From Bacteroidales bacterium (lineage in GTDB: Bacteria > Bacteroidota > Bacteroidia > Bacteroidales > VadinHA17), in assembly GCA_022615595.1 (NCBI GenBank), contig JAKEGI010000148.1, forward strand, positions 1 through 5,229: DNA of 5,229 nucleotides, read 5' to 3'. The notes below the pieces were generated by a model, which was given only the letters and a program-made list of their open reading frames with translations, did no database searches and was not told the DNA's origin. Position numbers and translations under genes: made by a program. Below, piece by piece: positions 1 through 5,229 of the stretch. The number at the start of each line of letters is the position of its first letter. Position 1 is the first letter of the stretch.

Positions 1-1
1 A

Positions 2-394
2 TTCAGGCAGAAGTACGGTATCTTCTCAGCTAAAATAAAACTTACCGATAAGAATGTCCGGAATACCTTCTGGCTCATAGGCGACCGTATCACCCCTCAC
101 ATTGATGTATGCAGGTCAGGGAATGGCAAGGTATGGTTTGATCTCTTCACATCTCCCGGCAACCATTATAAGAAGAGCATCGGATCAAAATACCTCTCCG
201 ACTTCTTCATCTTCACGCTCGAGTGGAGGCCTGAAAGCCTCATATGGAAGATCAACGGCGTGGAAGTGATGAGGCAGACTACCGGTGTTCCGCAGGAGGA
301 GATGTTCATCAACCTGGCAGGGGGAGTTGACAATCCCATTGGAGGTATTACCTCAATGGAGGTAGACTGGGTAAGGGTATACCAATTTAAATAA
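2..394 (+). CDS. GH16-like (concanavalin A-like fold) protein, C-terminal 130 residues, catalytic motif degenerate
   Basis: This is the 3' end of a gene that begins before the window; 130 codons are visible up to the TAA at 392-394. The fragment follows the family 16 glycoside hydrolase layout. It starts with a YGIFSAKIKL strand (residues 5-14), then FWLIG (23-27), the region of the active-site strand (33-38), a DFFIFTLEW strand (67-75), LIWKINGVEV (80-89), and the closing MEVDWVRVYQF (119-129) typical of GH16 C-termini. GH16 enzymes normally carry ExDxE or ExDxxE here, with one glutamate as nucleophile and one as acid/base. This protein reads HIDVCR: the aspartate remains and both glutamates are replaced. 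From this I infer a non-hydrolytic, perhaps carbohydrate-binding, domain rather than an active laminarinase or carrageenase-type enzyme. Other concanavalin A-like families (LamG, 3-keto-disaccharide hydrolase type) are possible but fit less well. The N-terminus, any signal peptide and any second domain are not visible. Confidence 0.8.
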   Translation, partial: FRQKYGIFSAKIKLTDKNVRNTFWLIGDRITPHIDVCRSGNGKVWFDLFTSPGNHYKKSIGSKYLSDFFIFTLEWRPESLIWKINGVEVMRQTTGVPQEEMFINLAGGVDNPIGGITSMEVDWVRVYQFK

Positions 395-414
395 AATACT
401 GTATAACAACATAT

Positions 415-450
415 TGTAGAGACGTTGCATGCAACGTCTCTGCATTTTTT
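415..450 (+). terminator. Intrinsic terminator built on a perfect 24-bp palindrome
   Basis: Bases 418-441 are an exact palindrome, with arms AGAGACGTTGCA and TGCAACGTCTCT meeting between 429 and 430. The RNA stem can be extended outward by a U-G wobble (417/442), a G-C pair (416/443) and a U-A pair (415/444). Six T's follow immediately (445-450). This is a strong Rho-independent terminator for the GH16-like gene, 20 bases after its stop codon, and it insulates the sigma operon. The minus strand lacks a comparable T-run after the stem, so it should act in the + direction only. Confidence 0.9.
418..441. repeat. 24-bp perfect palindrome, probably a dispersed genomic repeat
   Basis: The sequence is identical to its own reverse complement over 24 bases, more than a terminator needs. 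From memory, the GAGACGTTGCATGCAACGTCTC-type palindrome recurs in many Bacteroidota and cyanobacterial genomes as a dispersed repeat. I cannot confirm its copy number from this window, where it occurs once. Confidence 0.6.
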
Positions 451-458
451 GTATTACC

Positions 459-485
459 TGTAACATTTTCGGGTGATTAGCCGTC
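459..485 (+). promoter_or_regulatory. Putative ECF-type promoter of the sigma/anti-sigma operon (TGTAAC-N17-CGTC)
   Basis: The -35-like TGTAAC lies at 459-464 and the -10-like CGTC at 482-485, separated by 17 bases, which is a usual ECF spacing. An AT-rich run (ATTTT) follows the -35, as in many ECF promoters. Transcription would begin near base 492, leaving about 18 bases of leader before the ATG at 511. The same arrangement with the same spacer recurs at 1903-1929, before the beta-barrel gene. That repetition is the main reason for calling it, and it suggests the sigma factor activates its own operon. No conventional Bacteroidota -33/-7 promoter (TTTG / TAnnTTTG) is convincing here. Confidence 0.65.
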
Positions 486-510
486 TTTATTGTGTCAGTG
501 CATCGACCTA

Positions 511-996
511 ATGACTGTAAAGGAATACAATAGTACAGTAAAGCAGTTTGGTGACCCGGTCTATCGGTTCATATACAGAAGTATTAAGGACCGGGAGAGG
601 GCTGCGGACATCGTGCAGGATACATACGAGAAGCTCTGGAACTGCGTTACCGAGATCGATTTCAATGCTGTAAAGTCATGGCTATTCACATCAGCCTATA
701 ACAGGATGATCGATGTAATAAGGAAGGATTCAAGGCTTGTAGCAGTTGAATATTACGATGACGCATCATTGTATGCCGAAGAGAACAACAGCGACCTGAA
801 CGAGGTGCTGCATCATGCCCTTGACCGCCTTCCGGCAGTGCAGAGATCGGTAATTCTTCTGCGCGACTATGAGGGATACAGTTATCAGGAGATTGGGGAG
901 ATAACCGGGCTCACCGAGGCACAGGTGAAGAGCTATATTTTCAGGGGACGAACGGCACTGAGGGCTTACCTTGTAAAAACATCAGTCTGGCAATGA
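511..996 (+). CDS. RNA polymerase ECF-type sigma-70 factor
   Basis: The product is a 161-residue ECF (group 4) sigma factor that directs RNA polymerase to a small regulon. Region 2 spans about residues 16-77 and includes the core-binding/-10 recognition stretch DIVQDTYEKLW (33-43) and the helix KSWLFTSAYNRMIDVIR (55-71). After a variable acidic linker, region 4 spans about 97-153: LDRLPAVQRSVILLRDYEG (104-122), then the helix-turn-helix YQEIGEITGLTEAQVKSYIF (125-144). The length is normal for the family, and no region 1.1 or 3 is present. I chose the ATG at 511. A TTG at 490 would add seven residues (MCQCIDL), but it lies at or before the expected transcription start of the ECF-type promoter at 459-485. 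The stop overlaps the anti-sigma start (ATGA, 993-996), a sign of translational coupling. It is probably held inactive by the next gene's product and autoregulated. Confidence 0.93.
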   Translation: MTVKEYNSTVKQFGDPVYRFIYRSIKDRERAADIVQDTYEKLWNCVTEIDFNAVKSWLFTSAYNRMIDVIRKDSRLVAVEYYDDASLYAEENNSDLNEVLHHALDRLPAVQRSVILLRDYEGYSYQEIGEITGLTEAQVKSYIFRGRTALRAYLVKTSVWQ

Positions 997-1901
997 AAAG
1001 CGACAATGAATATCCGCACCTGGTTCCGCCGGATGACACTTTTCCCGGACAGGAGAACATGTTCCGATCGCCGCATGACCTTACTGCAGAGCAGTTCAGC
1101 CTGCTGGCTGCTGCATGGGCAGAGGGGGCTCTGTCAGGTGAAAGTCTCAGTGAAATAGAATCAGTAATAGCCGCCGACAGGGAAAAAAGAGTAATAGCAG
1201 AGAGCTTCAGGAGGCTGAGGCTTAAACCCGGAACAGAGAGATGGGAGGGACGCAACAGGCTTCTCAGGTCAACACCGGCAGCTAAGAATGTCAGGCGAAT
1301 TTTCATTTATACCATTGCCACAGCAGCAGCCATTCTTGCCATCATGACCCTCAGGCCCGTGGCTGAGCAGCGGGAGGCAGAGCAGACTCTGGCGGTCCTG
1401 CCCGGTGTTACCGTAACAGCTGACATGCCAGGGTCTGTCACCCATGATATACAGATGGATAGTGAGATGCCGCCGGCTGAGAGTCATCAGGTGATGTCAG
1501 AACCGGTAATCCTGATTGCCTCAGCAGAAATCGAAGAGATGAAAAGGGACATGCCGTTGGAGATCGGGATTGCCGCTGAGTCTAATGTAATTATTTCTGA
1601 AATTAACGCCAAAAATCTTATTGCTCTTCAAATCAGAGCCATCCCACCTCCTTCCGAAGCTGCCGATGAACGCAGCTGGATTGTAAACAGCCTGGCTGCA
1701 TTATCAAAGTCAGGGACAAATGAGGACAAGCCTGTCAATAGTTACACCATTGCCGGTTCCCTGGTAAAAAGCGTAAATTCCCTCCTCGGGTGGGAGATGG
1801 AGCTCGAAAAAGTCACCACCGACGAAGGAGAACCCGTTGCCGTTAATTTCAATTCCGGATTGCTGACCTTCTCGTCGCCTGTGAAAAAAAGTAATCAGTG
1901 A
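993..1901 (+). CDS. Putative membrane-anchored anti-sigma factor
   Basis: The protein has 302 residues and probably binds and inhibits the ECF sigma factor encoded just upstream, with which it shares a 4-base ATGA overlap. Residues 1-100 form a hydrophilic, probably cytoplasmic part. Its helical stretch (about 29-92, with ALSGESLSEIESVIAADREK at 46-65 and later RLRLKPGTERWEGRNRLLR) resembles the N-terminal region of Bacteroidota anti-sigma factors. No zinc-binding HxxxCxxC motif is present. One membrane span follows (about 103-120, IFIYTIATAAAILAIMTL), preceded by KNVRR, which predicts an N-in topology. About 180 residues then face the periplasm. They include a proline/acid-rich linker and a C-terminal segment (about 253-299) with GSLVKSVNSLLGWEMELEKV and a closing LLTFSSPVKKS. 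The domain match is weak; operon position and topology carry most of the call. It could instead be a membrane protein with another role in the module. Confidence 0.75.
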   Translation: MKSDNEYPHLVPPDDTFPGQENMFRSPHDLTAEQFSLLAAAWAEGALSGESLSEIESVIAADREKRVIAESFRRLRLKPGTERWEGRNRLLRSTPAAKNVRRIFIYTIATAAAILAIMTLRPVAEQREAEQTLAVLPGVTVTADMPGSVTHDIQMDSEMPPAESHQVMSEPVILIASAEIEEMKRDMPLEIGIAAESNVIISEINAKNLIALQIRAIPPPSEAADERSWIVNSLAALSKSGTNEDKPVNSYTIAGSLVKSVNSLLGWEMELEKVTTDEGEPVAVNFNSGLLTFSSPVKKSNQ

Positions 1902-1902
1902 C

Positions 1903-1929
1903 TGTAACTTTTTATCGTTGCTGATCGTC
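1903..1929 (+). promoter_or_regulatory. Putative second ECF-type promoter, for the beta-barrel gene (TGTAAC-N17-CGTC)
   Basis: TGTAAC at 1903-1908 and CGTC at 1926-1929 are separated by 17 bases, exactly as in the element at 459-485, and a TTTTT run again follows the -35. The element starts two bases after the anti-sigma stop codon. Transcription from it would begin near 1936, about 23 bases before the ATG at 1959. It would let the sigma factor raise beta-barrel expression separately from its own operon. The two spacers are otherwise mostly different, so this is a shared motif and not a duplicated segment. Confidence 0.62.
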
Positions 1930-1958
1930 CCATAATAGAATCATAAACACATTTTGCC

Positions 1959-2951
1959 ATGAAAAGAATAATCTTAACCCTGATTCTTGCCCTGTCACTG
2001 ATCCTGCCATCGCAGGCACAGGAGAAGGAGCAGAAAGTAAAGACCCTCGAAGAACTCGAGCAGAAGGCAGGTGAGCCTGCCGTTCCTGATACGCTGCAAC
2101 TGCCTGAGGAGGAGGCTGCAATTGTTGAAGATGCGGAGGTGCCATCAGAAGAGACATCCACTGTCAGTGTTGGCGACTTCATAACTGTTGAGGAGAAAGG
2201 CAATGAGACAATTGTGAGGATAGGCAGGAAAGGTGTCAGAATTATCGAGGATGGCGATGAGACTGAAATACACATCGGTGACTATTACGATGAGTGCCCG
2301 CACAAGACCGGAAGGCGCTCCTTCAAAGGCCATCTCGGCGGCGTGGAATTCGCTTTCAACGGATACATGTCAGACTACTGGACCACGTCGCTTGATCCGT
2401 CAGAGAGCTATATGAATCTCAACACCGGGAAATCGACCACCTTCAACATTATCTTCCCCAATGTCAGCCTTGCCTTTACTCCTCACTTCGGACTGGTGGC
2501 AGCAATAGGGATTAACTGGAGCGATTACCACTTCGACAACAATAACAATATTGATACGGATGACAACGGTTATGTGATCCCCGTCTATCCGCCTGACGGT
2601 ATCCGGTTCGAAAAGACCAAATTAAACACCACTTATGCTGTGTTGCCAATAATTTTGGAAGGACAGATACCAGTCTCAGGCCGCAGGACAATAAACATCG
2701 GCGCCGGATTTATCGGAGCAATAAAGCTCGGCTCAAACACGAAGATGGTTTACTACGAAAATGATAAGAAGAAGTTTAAAAACAAGGATGACTTCAGCTT
2801 AAACCTGCTCAGATACGGGGTGACCGCACGTGCCGGATATGAAATGGTCCATGTCTACGGGACAACCTATTTCTCACCGATGTTTGAGAAGGGGCTTGGC
2901 CCGGAACTCTATCCCTTTGAAGTTGGCATAGCCCTGACATTCAATAACTGA
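1959..2951 (+). CDS. Outer-membrane beta-barrel protein with acidic N-terminal linker, ECF sigma operon-associated
   Basis: The product is a 330-residue exported protein. Residues 1-20 form a signal peptide (MKRIILTLILALSLILPSQA) with likely cleavage before QEKEQ. A strongly acidic, low-complexity stretch follows (about 22-66), then a short beta-rich segment (about 74-109: FITVEEKGNETIVRIGR, then GVRIIEDGDETEIHIGDY). From FKGHLGGVEFAFNGYM (122-137) to the end, the chain alternates polar and hydrophobic residues with many aromatics, as expected for an outer-membrane barrel of the PorT-like/OMP_b-brl_2 kind in Bacteroidota. Landmarks are YMNLNTGKS (151-159), HFGLVAAIGINWSDYHF (176-192) and the last strand FEVGIALTFNN (320-330). 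It lies 57 bases after the anti-sigma gene, behind its own putative ECF promoter, and is followed by a terminator. It is likely a target of the upstream sigma factor. No ligand, TonB box or enzyme motif is visible, so its molecular function is unknown. Confidence 0.85.
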   Translation: MKRIILTLILALSLILPSQAQEKEQKVKTLEELEQKAGEPAVPDTLQLPEEEAAIVEDAEVPSEETSTVSVGDFITVEEKGNETIVRIGRKGVRIIEDGDETEIHIGDYYDECPHKTGRRSFKGHLGGVEFAFNGYMSDYWTTSLDPSESYMNLNTGKSTTFNIIFPNVSLAFTPHFGLVAAIGINWSDYHFDNNNNIDTDDNGYVIPVYPPDGIRFEKTKLNTTYAVLPIILEGQIPVSGRRTINIGAGFIGAIKLGSNTKMVYYENDKKKFKNKDDFSLNLLRYGVTARAGYEMVHVYGTTYFSPMFEKGLGPELYPFEVGIALTFNN

Positions 2952-2973
2952 CATAACCGGTTCAACATACTTA

Positions 2974-3008
2974 AGGCCGCCCCTGACAGGATGCGGCCTC
3001 TTTTTTTT
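2974..3008 (+). terminator. Intrinsic terminator of the sigma/anti-sigma/barrel cluster
   Basis: A 7-bp stem (AGGCCGC 2974-2980 with GCGGCCT 2993-2999) encloses a smaller inner pairing (CCT 2982-2984 with AGG 2988-2990). After one C, eight T's follow at 3001-3008. It lies 22 bases after the barrel gene's stop and separates the cluster from pepE. Confidence 0.9.
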
Positions 3009-3011
3009 CTT

Positions 3012-3019
3012 TATCTTTA
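3012..3019 (+). promoter_or_regulatory. Possible Bacteroidota -7 element for pepE
   Basis: TATCTTTA at 3012-3019 (reading t3012 a3013 t3014 c3015 t3016 t3017 t3018 a3019) differs by one base from the Bacteroidota housekeeping -7 consensus TAnnTTTG. It sits between the preceding terminator and the pepE ATG, where a promoter is needed. No TTG or TTTG is visible about 20 bases upstream, where the terminator stem lies, so support is weak. Confidence 0.3.
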
Positions 3020-3072
3020 CGCGGTGCCGGAATCAGAACCGGCTGAAAGTATTACTATCAAACCACACACAA

Positions 3073-3789
3073 ATGAGACTTCTTCTTATCAGTAATTCTA
3101 CCAATGCCGGAGAGGCGTATCTTGACTATCCCAAGAACAATATCCGTAACTTTCTGGGTATCAAAAAGACAAAGGCGCTCTTCATCCCATATGCTGCTGT
3201 GACCTTTTCGTATGATGATTATGAAAAGAAGGTCAGGGACCGGTTCAGAGAGGTGGGTCATGACGTTGTCTCCATTCACCGGTTTGCTGACCCGGTCAAG
3301 GCTGTAATGGAGGCACCGGCCATAGTTGTGGGAGGCGGGAACACATGGATGCTCCTGGACCTTCTGAGAAGGAACGGACTGATTGCTCCGATCAGGAAAA
3401 GAGTGCTTGCCGGAACGCCTTACATAGGCTGGAGCGCAGGATCGAATGTGACTTGTCCGACCATCATGACAACCAATGACATGCCTGTGACAGAGCCCTC
3501 CTCTTTCCGTGCTTTCAACCTCATTCCCTTTCAGATCAATCCTCATTATCTTGATGCCAATCCGGCCGGTCATGCCGGTGAGACGCGTGAGCAGCGGATC
3601 CTCGAGTTCATTGAGGTGAACAGGGAACTTTTTGTTGCGGGACTGCGTGAAGGCACAATGTTTCTTCTGGAAGGCGCAAAGCTGTCGCTCATCGGACCAC
3701 GTAACGCACGTATTTTCAGGTACGGCCTTGAACCTAAGGAGATCAGACCCGGTGATGACCTGTCGTTCCTGCTGAAGAAAAGGAAATAA
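3073..3789 (+). CDS. pepE: Dipeptidase E (alpha-aspartyl dipeptidase, peptidase family S51)
   Basis: The product is a 238-residue cytoplasmic serine peptidase of family S51, which hydrolyses dipeptides with N-terminal aspartate (Asp-Xaa). It follows the enterobacterial PepE sequence closely along its whole length. Matching points are LLLISNST near the N-terminus (3-10), ALFIPYAAVTFSYDDY (35-50), VVGGGNTWMLL (85-95), YIGWSAGSNVTCPTI with the nucleophile Ser121 (117-131), TTNDMP (133-138), LIPFQINPHY with the likely catalytic His158 (150-159), GETREQRI (169-176), and LREG with Glu193 at the third active-site position (191-194). The known enzyme has about 229 residues; the extra length is a short basic tail (SFLLKKRK). 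The ATG at 3073 gives the expected N-terminus, although no clear ribosome binding site precedes it. Tandem TAA stops end the gene (3787-3792). A role in peptide turnover or use of aspartyl dipeptides as nutrients follows from the family. The next gene starts 24 bases downstream and may be co-transcribed. Confidence 0.96.
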   Translation: MRLLLISNSTNAGEAYLDYPKNNIRNFLGIKKTKALFIPYAAVTFSYDDYEKKVRDRFREVGHDVVSIHRFADPVKAVMEAPAIVVGGGNTWMLLDLLRRNGLIAPIRKRVLAGTPYIGWSAGSNVTCPTIMTTNDMPVTEPSSFRAFNLIPFQINPHYLDANPAGHAGETREQRILEFIEVNRELFVAGLREGTMFLLEGAKLSLIGPRNARIFRYGLEPKEIRPGDDLSFLLKKRK

Positions 3790-3813
3790 TAACCGTTTCT
3801 GATCACTGGCGGA

Positions 3814-5229
3814 ATGAAACTGCTGAAACAAATAGTGCTTACAGTTGCCGGAGTGTTTTTGATCGGAGTGATCTCCCTGACTCTCTATGCGTGGCTGAGA
3901 CGTGATCAGCTGGCTTCAGCATTTGTTGGAAAAATCAATGAGACCATCAACACAAAGATATCATACGGCACAATCAGGGTGACAGTCTTTGAATCCTTCC
4001 CGGGCATCACCGTCAGGTTCAGTGACCTTCTGGTTGCACCCTCCCCGTACTTTAACAGAACACAATTTGCTGGTGAGGACAATGACACCCTGCTGTTTGC
4101 CTCTTCACTGTCACTGACCGCCGGCATACCCTCATTACTCACCGGAACGATATCAATCCGTTCCATTACGGCCAGGGATGGAGAACTGACCCTTCTGAAA
4201 GACAAAAGAGGAGACATAAATTATGAAGTCTTTTCCAAAAAATCGGAAGGAGGAAGGAATGTAAAGCTTAAAAGCATAAATATCAAAGATATAGAGACCA
4301 TCTGGTATGACAGAAGCTCCAGTGTCAGAATTGAGGGCCTTATCAATGAGGCTGCTCTTTCAGGTGAAATTTTCAGTACAGGCATATTTCTGAACAGTAC
4401 GCTGACCGCCACAGGCACCTCTCTTGACATCTATGGAATGCACTTTGCCGGCATCCCGGCTGCGGCATCGGTCAGACTGCGCAAGACAGGAAACTCGCTT
4501 TCAATAGCAAAAGGCTCCCTTGAACTTGCAGGACTGAGCTTCGAGGTCGACGGGATGGTAAATTACTCCAACTCCACTCTTGACCTCTATGTCGAAGGAC
4601 AAAAGATTGATGTGGCATCACTTGTCAGAGGATTGCCGGACAGATGGAAGTCAGTTACCGGAGGTTTCAGCCCCTCCGGTATTGTTGACATGAGATGTAA
4701 GATCACAGGGCCGTACGGTGATGCCGGATCGCCACGTATCGATCTGACTTATAGCCTGTCAGGGGGGCGCGTGAGCCATGCTTCTTCCGGGATAAATGTC
4801 AACAACCTCTCCTTCTCCGGTGGACTGACAAACGGCCAGCCTGACAAACCGGAGACCTTTTTACTGTCAATCGATACGCTGTCTGCAACATACGGCTCAG
4901 CAAGGCTTGCAGCAAAATTCCGTATGAGCAATCCGGCCAGACCTGATATTTATCTCTCAGTCATCGGTGATATTAACTTTGATGACCTTAGAAAGCTCTT
5001 CGGGACAGACTTCATACGCAACCAGACAGGATCAGTCACGGGAAGCATCAGGATGTCAGGTGTTCTGCCTGACAGCCTCAGATATATCGTTGCGTCACTG
5101 CCGTCACTTGCCCCTGTGGTTGCTCTCAGATTCAGCGAGTTCGGAGCTGATTTTGCTTCATCAGGACTGGCATTCACGAATGTGTACGGCTCTGTCAATA
5201 TTAATAATGACCTGACAGCCAGTAACCTC
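3814..5229 (+). CDS. AsmA-family protein, N-terminal 472 residues (runs off the window)
   Basis: The reading frame stays open from the ATG at 3814 to the last base (exactly 472 codons), so the C-terminus is missing. Residues about 6-27 form an N-terminal membrane anchor (QIVLTVAGVFLIGVISLTLY, then AWLRR). The following part resembles the AsmA N-terminal region: a helix with INETINTKISYGTIRVTVFE (41-60), FPGITVRFSDLLVAPS (62-77), an LLFASSLSLTAGIPSLL stretch (93-109), ISIRSITARDGELTLLKD (113-130) and the GDINYEVF turn (133-140). The remainder is a long run of amphipathic beta-strands, consistent with the repeating beta-groove of AsmA/TamB-like proteins. Better-studied relatives are anchored in the inner membrane, extend through the periplasm, and are implicated in phospholipid transport to, and homeostasis of, the outer membrane; by inheritance that is the best guess here. 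Bacteroidota members often exceed 800 residues, so a substantial part is probably missing. The 24-base gap after pepE suggests read-through transcription; no separate promoter is evident. Confidence 0.85.
   Translation, partial: MKLLKQIVLTVAGVFLIGVISLTLYAWLRRDQLASAFVGKINETINTKISYGTIRVTVFESFPGITVRFSDLLVAPSPYFNRTQFAGEDNDTLLFASSLSLTAGIPSLLTGTISIRSITARDGELTLLKDKRGDINYEVFSKKSEGGRNVKLKSINIKDIETIWYDRSSSVRIEGLINEAALSGEIFSTGIFLNSTLTATGTSLDIYGMHFAGIPAAASVRLRKTGNSLSIAKGSLELAGLSFEVDGMVNYSNSTLDLYVEGQKIDVASLVRGLPDRWKSVTGGFSPSGIVDMRCKITGPYGDAGSPRIDLTYSLSGGRVSHASSGINVNNLSFSGGLTNGQPDKPETFLLSIDTLSATYGSARLAAKFRMSNPARPDIYLSVIGDINFDDLRKLFGTDFIRNQTGSVTGSIRMSGVLPDSLRYIVASLPSLAPVVALRFSEFGADFASSGLAFTNVYGSVNINNDLTASNL

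Noticed and set aside
445..470. Housekeeping Bacteroidota -33/-7 promoter before the sigma gene (TTTG at 448-451)
   Set aside because: No TAnnTTTG-like -7 element lies about 20 bases downstream, and the TTTG is part of the terminator T-run. The ECF-type pair fits better.
490..510. Upstream TTG start (490) that would lengthen the sigma factor by seven residues
   Set aside because: It lies at or before the transcription start expected from the ECF-type promoter at 459-485, and the added residues (MCQCIDL) do not look like part of the family. The ATG at 511 gives a typical N-terminus.
941..1306. Minus-strand open frame across the sigma/anti-sigma junction
   Set aside because: It is antisense to two well-supported coupled genes, and its translation is serine/leucine/arginine-rich with no recognisable domain.
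1895..2275. Minus-strand open frame opposite the start of the barrel gene
   Set aside because: Its serine-rich translation is the antisense image of the acidic, glutamate-codon-rich linker of the barrel protein.
3026..3043. Small inverted repeat GCCGG-N8-CCGGC before pepE, considered as an operator or leader hairpin
   Set aside because: Only five base pairs with an 8-base loop and no extension outward; this is expected by chance, and no adjacent regulator gene supports it.
3058..3831. Long minus-strand open frame (257 codons) opposite pepE
   Set aside because: It covers the whole pepE gene, which has full-length family similarity and intact active-site residues. The antisense translation shows no recognisable domain and is explained by codon bias on the + strand.
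4967..5215. Plus-strand 82-codon frame inside the AsmA-like gene
   Set aside because: The AsmA-like frame is open through the whole region and shows consistent beta-strand patterning. The alternative frame has no family features.

Overview
The window looks like a chromosomal segment from a member of the Bacteroidota, probably a Bacteroidales-type environmental bacterium. The lineage call rests on four things: an ECF sigma factor / membrane anti-sigma / outer-membrane beta-barrel cluster of a type common in that phylum, a Bacteroidota-style AsmA-like protein, GH16-like sequence, and the lack of good Shine-Dalgarno sequences before the starts. All recognised genes lie on the + strand, and no intergenic stretch exceeds about 120 bases. 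I see no tRNA, rRNA, CRISPR array, transposase or attachment site.

Layout. Bases 2-394 are the 3' end of a GH16-like (concanavalin-A fold) protein. At the position of the family's catalytic ExDxxE motif it reads HIDVCR, so both glutamates appear to be lost. It ends in a strong intrinsic terminator built on a perfect 24-bp palindrome (418-441) followed by six T's. Next comes a three-gene module: an ECF sigma factor (511-996), a single-pass anti-sigma factor that overlaps it by 4 bases (993-1901), and an acidic-linker outer-membrane beta-barrel protein (1959-2951). The module closes with a second intrinsic terminator (2974-3008). After that come a dipeptidase E gene, pepE (3073-3789), and 24 bases later the 5' part of a large AsmA-family gene (3814 to the window end).

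The most interesting signal is regulatory. The arrangement TGTAAC-N17-CGTC occurs twice, with exactly the same spacer length: 26 bases before the sigma gene's ATG and 30 bases before the beta-barrel gene's ATG. It has the form of an ECF-type -35/-10 pair. This suggests that the sigma factor transcribes its own operon and also drives the barrel gene from a second promoter located just after the anti-sigma stop codon. The inferred circuit is an autoregulated envelope-response module: the anti-sigma factor holds the sigma at the inner membrane and senses something with its large periplasmic domain, and the barrel is an output, or possibly part of the sensing. The signal cannot be read from the sequence.

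The overall architecture (ECF sigma / anti-sigma / barrel) is a known theme in Bacteroidota, and I do not see a clearly new system. The paired promoter, the degenerate GH16-like domain and the palindromic terminator repeat are the points worth following up.
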